18,456 nucleotides of DNA, from contig DASXLW010000103.1 in assembly GCA_036496025.1 (NCBI GenBank), positions 1 to 18,456 of the forward strand, written 5' to 3'. The stretch comes from PALSA-505 sp036496025 (GTDB taxonomy: Bacteria > Actinomycetota > Actinomycetes > Streptosporangiales > Streptosporangiaceae). A model generated the notes under the pieces. The model made no database searches, was not told the DNA's origin, and worked only from the letters and a program-made list of their open reading frames with translations. This document shows, piece after piece, positions 1-6,190 of the stretch; the stretch's first letter is position 1; every line of letters starts with the position of its first letter. Both the position numbers and the translations under genes were made by a program.

Positions 1-220
1 GGCCAGAGATACACAGGATCGTCACGGCGGTGGCCCCGTCCGCGCCTACGCGGTACGGGCTGGGGAGGACGTCCCGGTGCCGGAACGGTAGCGGGACGAC
101 CGTCGTGGCGGCCTGCCGCCGCTCACGTCAGCCGAGGGCCCAGCGGGGGCGCAGTCGGCGGTGGGCGGCGGCCGCGGTTCCGGCTCACCCGGGACCGATA
201 GCGGGATCGGCGGGCGGTGA
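1..220. other. left-edge DNA, no convincing gene
   Basis: No frame on either strand gives a recognisable protein here. The frame used by the downstream regulator remnant is closed by a TGA at 218-220 and by a TAG near 88-90. Another plus-strand frame is open from about 30 to 320, but its product is arginine/alanine/glycine-rich and looks like high-GC noise. The only hint of homology is a short 'DALFT' in that frame just before 230, which resembles the residues expected upstream in LuxR/AfsR-type ATPase regulators. It may be a remnant of a decayed N-terminal half, or chance. Confidence 0.4.
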
Positions 221-1675
221 CGCTCTGTTCACCGGGTCGGCCGCCGCTTCGCAGCGCGGATCCGGCTGTACCCGCCGCAGGCCCTGCTGCCCCAGTTGCA
301 GGCACGGCTACCGCTGCTGACCGGGGGGCCGAGGAACCTGCCGCAGCGCCAGCAGACGTTGCGCGCCACCCTCGACTGGAGTGACGCCCTGCTGTCTCCC
401 AGCGCCCGGGACCTGTTCGCCCGCGTGGGGGTATTCGCCGGCTCGTTCGATGCCTCCGCCGCGGCAGCGGTCTGCGATGTCGCCGATCCGCCGGCGATGA
501 CCGAGCAGCTGGCCGAGCTGGCCGAGCACAGCCTGCTCGAGGTGACCCCCGGTCTGAGTCCGCGGTTCGGCCTGCTGGCGACGATCCGCGAGTATGCGCT
601 GGCCCGGCTGGCCGAATCCGGGCAGGCCGACTCGGCGCGCGAGCGGCACTTGCGTTATTACCTGGCGCTGGCGACCCGGGCCCGGGCCGGCCTGGACGGG
701 CCAGAGCAGGCCGACTGGTTCAACCGGCTGGAAGCCGATTTCGCGAACATCCGCGCGGCCCTGGACTGGGCCCGGTCCCGGGCCGAGGCGGACGGCAGCT
801 ACCTGGAAGATGGGCTGCGCCTGGCCACCGCGGCGGCGCCGTTCTGGCGCCGCCGCGGGTCCCTGGCCGAGGGCGCGCTGCACCTGGAGCGCCTGCTGGC
901 CATCGACGCCCGGCACCGTGCGGCGACCCCGGCCACCCGAGCCTGGGCGGTCCTGGAAGCCTGCGCGCTGGCCTGCTTCCGCGGCGACTTTCCCGCCACG
1001 ACCGATCTGGCCCGCGAGGGCCTGGAACTCTGCGGCGAGCTCGGTGACCTGCGGGGCCAGGCCTGGGCGCACCGCTACCTGGGCGAGGCCGCCCTAGCCC
1101 AGGCAGACCTCAGCGCCGCCCAGCCGCATTTCCAGAGCCAGCTCGAACTGGCCGCTCGCGCCCGTGACCCGTGGACCGAGGCGACGGCGCGCAACATGCT
1201 GGCCCAGGTCAGCCGGTACGAAGGCCGCTATCGTGACGCCTCCGCGCAGCTGCTGTTGGCGCTGCGGGCCTTCGAGGTCGCTGGTGATCCCGACGGCGCC
1301 GCGACAGTGCGCGCCAGCCTGGCCGAGGTCGCCCGCGACGCCGGGGAGCCGGACCGGGCCCGGGATCTGTTCCGCCAGGCGCTGCGCGGCCACCAGCAAA
1401 CCGGCAGCAAGCGCGGCATGGCCTACGACCTGGAAGGGCTCGCCGCCGTGGCCGCCCTAACCGGGAACGGCCGGGCCGCCCTGACCTATCTGAGCGCGGC
1501 GCAGGCGCTGCGCGAGCAGAGCGGCGGGCCGCTGATGCCCATCGATCAACCCATTTACGACCGGCTCTTCGACCCCAGCGTGGCCGCCCTCACCCAGCGC
1601 GAGCGCGAGCAGGCCCTGGCCGAGGGGCGCGATCGCCCGCTGGCGCAGATCATCGACGAGGCACTCGGCAGGTAA
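221..1675 (+). pseudogene. C-terminal remnant of an AfsR/LuxR-type ATPase-TPR regulator
   Basis: The frame is open from just after an in-frame TGA (218-220) to TAA at 1673-1675. It starts abruptly in the middle of a known family: 'AARIRLYPPQALL' then 'ARLPLLTGGPRNLP' and 'QQTLRATLDWSDALL', the block that follows the NB-ARC/AAA ATPase core in large LuxR/SARP-type regulators. A winged-helix-like segment ('LFARVGVFAGSF', 'LLATIREYALARLAE') and a long alpha-helical TPR-like region follow, and the C-terminus 'LAQIIDEAL' is typical of the family. The Walker A/B ATPase half expected upstream is absent. There is no ATG/GTG start with a ribosome binding site; the first possible codon is TTG at 296. 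I read it as 5'-truncated or decayed by deletion/frameshift near 220-245. The remaining 480 or so codons have intact coding character, so the decay may be recent, or a start lies in a rearranged upstream region. The family assignment is firm; pseudogene status is an inference. Confidence 0.65.
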
Positions 1676-1688
1676 GACCGCTCCGGGT

Positions 1689-1754
1689 GCCATCGTGGTC
1701 GGTGGCACATCGCCTACCGGATAGCGTCGGCGATGGCGCATCGACCACGATGGC
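1689..1754. terminator. nested 66-nt inverted repeat (possible terminator or cruciform)
   Basis: A perfect 13-bp inverted repeat, GCCATCGTGGTCG (1689-1701) and CGACCACGATGGC (1742-1754), encloses a second one, CATCGCC (1708-1714) and GGCGATG (1729-1735). The stem extends inward by a G-T wobble and two more pairs. It begins 13 nt after the TAA of the regulator remnant and ends before the next gene, so a U-less terminator is the simplest reading. No T-run follows. A regulatory site for the MocA-like gene is an alternative. Confidence 0.6.
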
Positions 1755-1779
1755 GGGGTGCCGGGTAGGGTTGGCGGGC

Positions 1780-2376
1780 GTGCGGACGCGTGTGGCCGGG
1801 GTGCTGCTGGCCGCCGGCGAGGGATCCCGGCTCGGCCGTCCCAAGGCCCTGGTCGAGATCGCCGGGCAGAGCCTGGCCGATCGCGGGGTGGCGCTGCTCC
1901 GGGCGGGCGGCGCGGCCCCGGTGGTGGTGGTCACAGGCGCGGCCGCTGCCGAGCCGCCCGGCGCACTGATCGTGCACAATCCGGATTGGCCCACTGGCAT
2001 GGGATCGTCGCTGGCCGCCGGGCTGACCGCGCTGCCTGACGCCGCCGAGGCGGCGGTGATCGCCCTGGCCGATCAGCCGCTGGTCGGGCCGGAGGCGGTG
2101 CGGCGGCTGATCGCCGCCTACGACCACGGCGCGGGCGTGGCCGTGGCCGGGTACGACGGCCAGCCGCGCAACCCGGTGCTGATCGCCCGCCCGTACTGGC
2201 CCGAGGTGATCGCGGCCGCGGTGGGCGACAGCGGCGCGCGCGCATTCCTGCGCTCGAGCCCGGAACTCGTCACCCTGATCGAATGCGGTGATACCGGCAG
2301 CGCGGACGACGTCGACACACCCGAAGACCTGGAGCGGGTCAGGAGGGCAGTACGGTCACTCAGGACGCCGGGCTGA
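1780..2376 (+). CDS. MocA/MobA-like nucleotidyltransferase (molybdenum cofactor cytidylyltransferase family)
   Basis: The protein (198 aa from the GTG at 1780) has the GT-A nucleotidyltransferase plan of the MocA/CoxI-type enzymes that transfer CMP to molybdopterin for xanthine dehydrogenase-family hydroxylases. Visible motifs are LAAGEGSRLGRPK (10-22; nucleotide-binding loop), NPDWPTGMGSSL (67-78), ADQP (97-100; metal-binding Asp), GDSGAR (149-154) and DVDTPEDL (177-184). GMGSSL and GDSGAR favour MocA over guanylyl-specific MobA. I chose GTG 1780 because family members begin a few residues before the loop, and because the alternatives (GTG 1687, ATG 1750) fall in or on the hairpin arms; a weak GGGTAGGG lies upstream at 1762-1769. 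Its 3' end overlaps the convergent epimerase gene by 17 bp. No molybdoenzyme gene is in the window, so the client enzyme is unknown. Substrate specificity is inferred. Confidence 0.85.
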   Translation: MRTRVAGVLLAAGEGSRLGRPKALVEIAGQSLADRGVALLRAGGAAPVVVVTGAAAAEPPGALIVHNPDWPTGMGSSLAAGLTALPDAAEAAVIALADQPLVGPEAVRRLIAAYDHGAGVAVAGYDGQPRNPVLIARPYWPEVIAAAVGDSGARAFLRSSPELVTLIECGDTGSADDVDTPEDLERVRRAVRSLRTPG

Positions 2377-3283
2377 CGTCCACCCCCCAGGCGTGCCGGA
2401 CGGTCTCGCCCGGCTGCAGGATGAGCAGATCGGTGCCGGTGACGAACGCGTTCGGCGGGCAGGTCATCGGCTCGACCGCGAGGGCGCGCCTGCGACGCGG
2501 CGCGCCGAGCGGGTCGCCGGTGAACACCTGCAGCCAGGGGTAGCCCTCGCCGGCCCAGAGCCTGACGCCGCGCTCCGGTCCCGCCAGCCGCACCCAGGCC
2601 CGGCCGTCGGCGCCGCGCTCCAGGCCGGTGAGCGGGTGATCGAGCCGGACGTCGGCCAGCCGACGCCCGTCCCGGAAGTCGTACGGGGTGCCGCCGACGT
2701 CTTCGGCCGGTCCCGAGGGAATGCCGCGGTCCCCGATCGGCAGCCAGCGCGCGGCCGGCACGGTCAGCTCGCAATCATCGATGAGCGGCGTCCCGGCGGT
2801 CAGGTACGGGTGCGAGCCCGTTCCGTACGGGGCGGGGGCGTGGCCGGAGTTGCGGGCGATGATGTCGACCCGCAGCCCTTCCTCCGGGTCCAGCCGGTAT
2901 TCCGCCTCGATGTCCAGGCAGAACGGATAGCCGACGTGCCCTCGCAACGGCTGGTACAGCATTACCCGGTCGGGGTCGTGCGCGACCGCGACCCAGGTCG
3001 CCCACCGGGTGAGGCCGTGGATCGCGTTGCCCGCGGCGGGCTCGCTGAGGTCGAGTTGCAGCCGCGAGCCGCCGAACGAGTACCGGCCGCGGTCGACGCG
3101 GTTCGGCCACGGAAGGAGCAGCTGCCCCGCGCCGCCCGGCGGAAGCTGGTTGGGCTCGTACCCGGCCAGCAGCGGCGTGCCTCGATGGTGCAGCGCACGC
3201 AGGCCCGCGCCAAGCTCGGTCACGACCGCGGTGTAGTCACCCGCGGAGATCTCATACTGCGTACCGGTGAGCGCTGTAGGCAT
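2360..3283 (-). CDS. aldose 1-epimerase family protein
   Basis: The 307-aa protein is a GalM-like beta-sandwich sugar epimerase/mutarotase of the actinobacterial type. Expected elements are in order: LLPWPNRVDRGRYSFGG (57-72), the AIHG histidine (His89), SHPY with the likely catalytic histidine (His158) and EPMTCPPNAF with the likely catalytic base (Glu271). Those residues are the counterparts of the two His and one Glu of the GalM active site. No signal peptide is seen, so it is cytoplasmic. The family interconverts alpha and beta anomers of aldoses; the physiological sugar cannot be told here. The ATG at 3283 has only a weak GGGG upstream. The gene stands alone: 70 bp separate it from the AllH-like gene behind it and its tail overlaps the convergent MocA-like gene. 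Confidence 0.88.
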   Translation of the reverse strand: MPTALTGTQYEISAGDYTAVVTELGAGLRALHHRGTPLLAGYEPNQLPPGGAGQLLLPWPNRVDRGRYSFGGSRLQLDLSEPAAGNAIHGLTRWATWVAVAHDPDRVMLYQPLRGHVGYPFCLDIEAEYRLDPEEGLRVDIIARNSGHAPAPYGTGSHPYLTAGTPLIDDCELTVPAARWLPIGDRGIPSGPAEDVGGTPYDFRDGRRLADVRLDHPLTGLERGADGRAWVRLAGPERGVRLWAGEGYPWLQVFTGDPLGAPRRRRALAVEPMTCPPNAFVTGTDLLILQPGETVRHAWGVDVSPAS

Positions 3284-3353
3284 GGCCCCATTCTGTCGGA
3301 CCCGGCCGGTGCGGGGGGCTGATGCCGGCCAGGCCGGTGCAGGCAGGCCCGGG

Positions 3354-4235
3354 TCAGCGCGCGGACACCGCCAGGACCAGCGCGGCGCGGCAGCCCGCCA
3401 CCAGTCCCCAGGCCAGATCGGCGCCCGCGGCTGGCGCGGTGCTCGCGAGCAGCATCCTGGTCACGGCGGCCAGCGGCTCCTGGCCGGCCAGGCCGCGCAA
3501 CACGGCCGATACCTCTTCTGTGGCCTGGCCGTGTGCGGCGCAATACAGCAGCGTGGCCCCCAGCGACGTGGTCCGCCGCGAGGCGTCGGAGGTGACCGCG
3601 GCGCCCAGCCAGTCCGCCAGCCAGACCGCCCGCGTCCCGCCGGGGATCGCGCCGCCCAGCAGCCGCAGCGCCAGCAGCAGCCCGCTGATCATGTTGTCCC
3701 CGCTGGGCGCCAGCCCCGGGCCGAGGCCGGTCATCCGTTCGGCCGCCTCCACCGCCCCGGCCAGATCGCCGCCGGCGCAGCTGGCTGCCAGCGTCGCCGG
3801 GGCATCGTGGCCGGCCAGGCCGGGTGCGCGGCCAGCCGCTGCGCAGGCCCGGTGCAGGGCGGCCGCGCCCTGTTCCAGCCGGGCCCGGGACAGCGGGCCG
3901 AGCACGGGGGAGGGATCCCACCAGCGCAGCACGCGCACCGTGAGCTGGTCGGCCTGCACGACGCCGCGGCCGACCCAGGACTCGCCGGGTGCCTCGGGAA
4001 CGAGCCGGTCCAGCCCGGTGGACACGGTGACCGCGTTCGGCAGCCGGGACATCCCGGCCGCGGTCAGCACGAGGACGCGGGGTTCGGCGGCTGACGGCGG
4101 AAGTTCCAGGTAGACCGCGTCGGGCCGGGCCGCGATCACTCGTGCCTGGCGATGCGGGCCGGCGAGCGGCTGGCGGACCGCCAGGCTCGCGGTGCCCGCC
4201 ACGACCAGCGGCCGCGGGCTGACAACAGCCGTCAT
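3354..4235 (-). CDS. DUF2877 / AllH-family protein
   Basis: The 293-aa protein shows the hallmarks of DUF2877 (PF11392): GLGPGLAPSGDN (170-181) followed by a hydrophobic small-residue helix, then TTSLGATLLYCAAHG (222-236) and a Gly/Ala-rich C-terminus. This family includes E. coli YlbF/AllH, a component of the oxamate carbamoyltransferase that works with FdrA/AllF and AllG in allantoin breakdown. No AllF or AllG homologue is beside it, so a role in oxamate metabolism here is only inferred from the family. In many members the second residue after PSG is also acidic; here it is Asn. I chose ATG 4235; a GTG at 4244 would add three residues and neither has a good Shine-Dalgarno. A long leader with promoter-like boxes, palindrome and hairpin precedes it. 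Confidence 0.8.
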   Translation of the reverse strand: MTAVVSPRPLVVAGTASLAVRQPLAGPHRQARVIAARPDAVYLELPPSAAEPRVLVLTAAGMSRLPNAVTVSTGLDRLVPEAPGESWVGRGVVQADQLTVRVLRWWDPSPVLGPLSRARLEQGAAALHRACAAAGRAPGLAGHDAPATLAASCAGGDLAGAVEAAERMTGLGPGLAPSGDNMISGLLLALRLLGGAIPGGTRAVWLADWLGAAVTSDASRRTTSLGATLLYCAAHGQATEEVSAVLRGLAGQEPLAAVTRMLLASTAPAAGADLAWGLVAGCRAALVLAVSAR

Positions 4236-4263
4236 GCCAGCCACGGTACCGGCGAGGGTGTGC

Positions 4264-4304
4264 CGGCGGGGCTGCTGGGGAGCGGGGGACCGTTAGCCCC
4301 GCCG
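4264..4304 (-). promoter_or_regulatory. 10-bp stem-loop in the leader of the AllH-like gene
   Basis: CGGCGGGGCT (4264-4273) and AGCCCCGCCG (4295-4304) form a perfect 10-bp GC-rich stem with a 21-nt loop, inside the DNA between the putative promoter and the AllH-like start codon. No T-run follows in either direction. It could be an attenuator-like or mRNA-stabilising element; no riboswitch class was recognised. Confidence 0.45.
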
Positions 4305-4338
4305 ACACTTGCACCATAACCAACATCCGGGGAGGTGA

Positions 4339-4366
4339 AGTGTAAATTTCACTAAGCCTGAGGCAA
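4339..4366 (-). promoter_or_regulatory. putative promoter with overlapping operator-like palindrome
   Basis: Reading the minus strand, TTGCCT (4366-4361) and TACACT (4344-4339) are separated by 16 nt and fit a vegetative -35/-10 pair upstream of the AllH-like gene. The -10 lies inside AGTGTAAATTTCACT (4339-4353), a 15-nt near-perfect palindrome (six of seven pairs match) that is strikingly AT-rich for this genome. An operator for a dimeric regulator is likely, but I cannot name the regulator. Confidence 0.5.
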
Positions 4367-4378
4367 CTTCCCAGGCTT
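4354..4378 (-). terminator. hairpin after the 375-aa repeat-protein gene
   Basis: AAGCCTG (4354-4360) and CAGGCTT (4372-4378) form a 7-bp stem with an 11-nt loop, starting 5 nt beyond the stop codon of the minus-strand gene that ends at 4384. On the minus strand it is followed by AGTGAAATTT, only weakly T-rich. It is a plausible weak terminator, but it also overlaps the putative -35 box of the next gene. Confidence 0.4.
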
Positions 4379-4383
4379 CACAG

Positions 4384-5511
4384 CTACTCTCCGTAGTTAT
4401 TCAGGTGCGCGGATGCCCGAGCTGCCCAGGGTGGCACCAGCCGGCCGTCGCGCACCGCCTCGGCCGCCAGCAGGCCGAACAGGTAGAAGTAAGCGGCTTC
4501 CTCGTCGTTGAAGAGCCGCGCCTCCCGCTTGACCCCGTCCGACGCGCTGAACACCTCGAACCCGGTGTCGGTGCTGACCAGGCACATGGCGCCGTCAACC
4601 GCCTCATCCACGGCGTAGGAATCCGGCGGCAGCGCGGCCAGCCTGGCGAGTTCGGCGAAGACCTGCCGGATCTGCGCGCGCGGCGGCCGGCGCGCCGCGC
4701 GGCGCTGCCGCTTGTCGAGCTCCGCACCCGGATCCGGGCCAGTGATCGCCGGGTCGGGTCTCGGTTCGGGGTGGGAGATTGCCGGGTCGGGCACCGGTCC
4801 CCGGTGGGTGATCGTGGGGTCGGGCCTCGGGTCCGGGTGGGTGTTGGCCGGGTCGGGCCTCGGTTCAGGGTGGGAGATTGCCGGGTCGGGCACCGGTCCC
4901 GGGTACATGGCCGCCGGGTCGGGCACCGGTCCCGGGTAAGCGGCCGCCGGGTCGGGCCTCGGTCCCGGGTGCTCAGCCGCACGATCGCGCACCGGCCCTT
5001 GGTACATGACCGCAGGGTCGGACTCCGGCTCCGGGTACCCAACCGCAGGGGTCGGTGCCGTGGTCGCCAGGTGGCCGTCGGCGGCGTCTGCCGCGTCGCT
5101 GCCCGGCCAGCCTTCCTGCCACGGCAGGAAGGCGTGATCCACGCGGTCCTCGGTGATGTCCGTCACGTCCTCGCGATCGGCCAGCAGTTCGAACACGCCC
5201 GGTTCCATCTCGGAGTATCCGAGCCGCCCGGCGCGGGCGAGATCATGGCCGAGGTAGCTGATGTGCAGGTGCTCGCCCAGGTCGTCGAGGACCAGGCACG
5301 GCTCACCGCCGAACACGCCGGACGGGCGCGATTCCCAGACGGCGTCCACCTCCGCCCGGCTCACCGCCTTGCGCCAGTGGCCCGTCGCGGGCTGGAACCC
5401 CAGCTCCTCCGGCGGCGGGAGCGCCGCGAACAGGGTGACGTCCCTGTCGGTGGGCCCGACCCCCGCCTCGTAGGCGGCACCACGGTACATCGCCATCAGC
5501 CGGTATCGCAT
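4384..5511 (-). CDS. unrecognised two-domain protein with nine 11-residue repeats
   Basis: This is a 375-aa acidic, soluble-looking protein with no signal peptide or membrane segment. I do not recognise either domain. The N-terminal part (1-130) contains MAMYRGAAYEAGVG, a GHWRKAVSRAEVDAVW stretch and CLVLDDLGEHLHISYLG. The middle (about 158-256) is nine tandem 11-residue repeats of the type PGPVPDPAAMY/PEPRPDPAISH. A basic KRQRRAARRPPRAQIR hinge then leads to a C-terminal domain (about 275-375) with YAVDEAVDGAMCLVST and EEAAYFYLFGLLAAEAVRDGRL. The repeat is probably an extended proline-rich linker. The gene starts at ATG 5511, 3 bp after the stop of the 178-aa gene upstream, so the two are almost certainly co-translated and may act together. 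A toxin/immunity or adaptor role is conceivable, but nothing in the sequence proves it. Confidence 0.8.
   Translation of the reverse strand: MRYRLMAMYRGAAYEAGVGPTDRDVTLFAALPPPEELGFQPATGHWRKAVSRAEVDAVWESRPSGVFGGEPCLVLDDLGEHLHISYLGHDLARAGRLGYSEMEPGVFELLADREDVTDITEDRVDHAFLPWQEGWPGSDAADAADGHLATTAPTPAVGYPEPESDPAVMYQGPVRDRAAEHPGPRPDPAAAYPGPVPDPAAMYPGPVPDPAISHPEPRPDPANTHPDPRPDPTITHRGPVPDPAISHPEPRPDPAITGPDPGAELDKRQRRAARRPPRAQIRQVFAELARLAALPPDSYAVDEAVDGAMCLVSTDTGFEVFSASDGVKREARLFNDEEAAYFYLFGLLAAEAVRDGRLVPPWAARASAHLNNYGE
4744..5040. repeat. in-frame 33-bp minisatellite, nine units
   Basis: Nine consecutive 33-bp units start at 4744, 4777, 4810, 4843, 4876, 4909, 4942, 4975 and 5008, with degenerate flanks on both sides. 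The shared core on the plus strand is approximately GCCGGGTCGGGC-CTCGGT/ACCGGT. Units 1-2 and units 4-5 are nearly identical to each other, and units 5-7 share long identical stretches, suggesting recent slippage or unequal recombination. Unit length keeps the reading frame of the minus-strand gene. Confidence 0.92.
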
Positions 5512-5514
5512 CGG

Positions 5515-6051
5515 TCAGCTCCCCGCGCCGATCCGGAGCCAGGCCTGCCCGTCGTAGCGGGCGATGAATTCCTCCCCGGCCGGCGTGATCCGGTACATCT
5601 CGGTACCGATCGGGATAGGGCCGGGCGCGATGAACAGCTCGAAAGCCGGATGGCCCCGCCCGCCGTACGGTTCGCCCCATGGCCGCGGCCCGCGGTCACC
5701 GTCGGGCGGCACCGGGCTGGCGGCCAGGTAGGTCTGGATGTCGAGGGCCCGCCAGCGCAGCACCCACAAGTCATCGGTCTCCCGTGCGTGCGCCCCGGTC
5801 ACTTTCCCCGCATCGTGCGCCGCGCGCAGCCAGGACGGCCCGGGGAGCATGCCATCCTCCTCGCGGTGCACGAACCCGGAGATCACCGAACGCTGCGTAC
5901 TGAGGTACGGCTCCACCAGATGCTGCGCTACCAGCTTCTGCATCAGCGTGCCCGCCTGGATCCGGACCGGCACGCCCGGGCCGTACGGTACCGGGGCACG
6001 CGAAGACGCCGCCTGACCGACGGGCACTGGCTCATGACCGAGCTGCGTCAC
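5515..6051 (-). CDS. unrecognised 178-aa protein, first gene of a two-gene cassette
   Basis: The GTG start at 6051 is preceded by a good ribosome binding site (AGGGGAG, 5 nt spacing), so this is a real gene. The product is soluble, with no signal peptide or membrane helix. Notable segments are VPVRIQAGTLMQKLV (28-41), PYLSTQRSVISGFV (48-61), LWVLRWRALDIQTYL (95-109) and FELFIAPGPIPIGTEMYRI (137-155), then a short strand-rich tail. The order Arg-strand, 'YLST', beta strand, then a 'PIPIGTEMYRI' ending is loosely reminiscent of ADP-ribosyltransferase-type folds, but no catalytic triad can be assigned with confidence and I do not claim that function. It ends 3 bp before the 375-aa repeat-protein gene, with which it must share an mRNA. 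It diverges from aroC across 139 bp. Confidence 0.78.
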   Translation of the reverse strand: MTQLGHEPVPVGQAASSRAPVPYGPGVPVRIQAGTLMQKLVAQHLVEPYLSTQRSVISGFVHREEDGMLPGPSWLRAAHDAGKVTGAHARETDDLWVLRWRALDIQTYLAASPVPPDGDRGPRPWGEPYGGRGHPAFELFIAPGPIPIGTEMYRITPAGEEFIARYDGQAWLRIGAGS

Positions 6052-6190
6052 GCATCTCCCCTGAGTCCGACGGCGGTCCCAACGCGAGAAGCTCTCTTAT
6101 CGCAACATACCGACTCAACTGGCCCCGGCGGAGCCGTAATGCATAGCAGGAATGCGCAGTCGGGCCGGCCGACGTGGAAGGATCGAATAC
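6052..6190. promoter_or_regulatory. divergent intergenic region upstream of aroC
   Basis: These 139 bp separate the start of the minus-strand cassette from aroC and must hold promoters for both. The stretch 6090-6120 (TCTCTTATCGCAACATACCG) is AT-richer than the surroundings and is the likeliest promoter core, but no pair of hexamers with good spacing stands out. GGAAGG at about 6176-6181 is the probable aroC ribosome binding site. Confidence 0.4.

Noticed and set aside
308..1072. 254-codon open frame on the minus strand over the regulator remnant
   Set aside because: The plus-strand frame shows clear family similarity; the minus-strand product is Gly/Gln/Arg-rich with no motif.
2288..3322. 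344-codon plus-strand frame over the epimerase gene
   Set aside because: The minus-strand epimerase has the complete family motifs and active-site residues; the plus frame is its shadow.
4744..5040. Possible CRISPR array
   Set aside because: The 33-bp units are directly adjacent, without unique spacers, and keep the reading frame of a protein. No cas gene is present.
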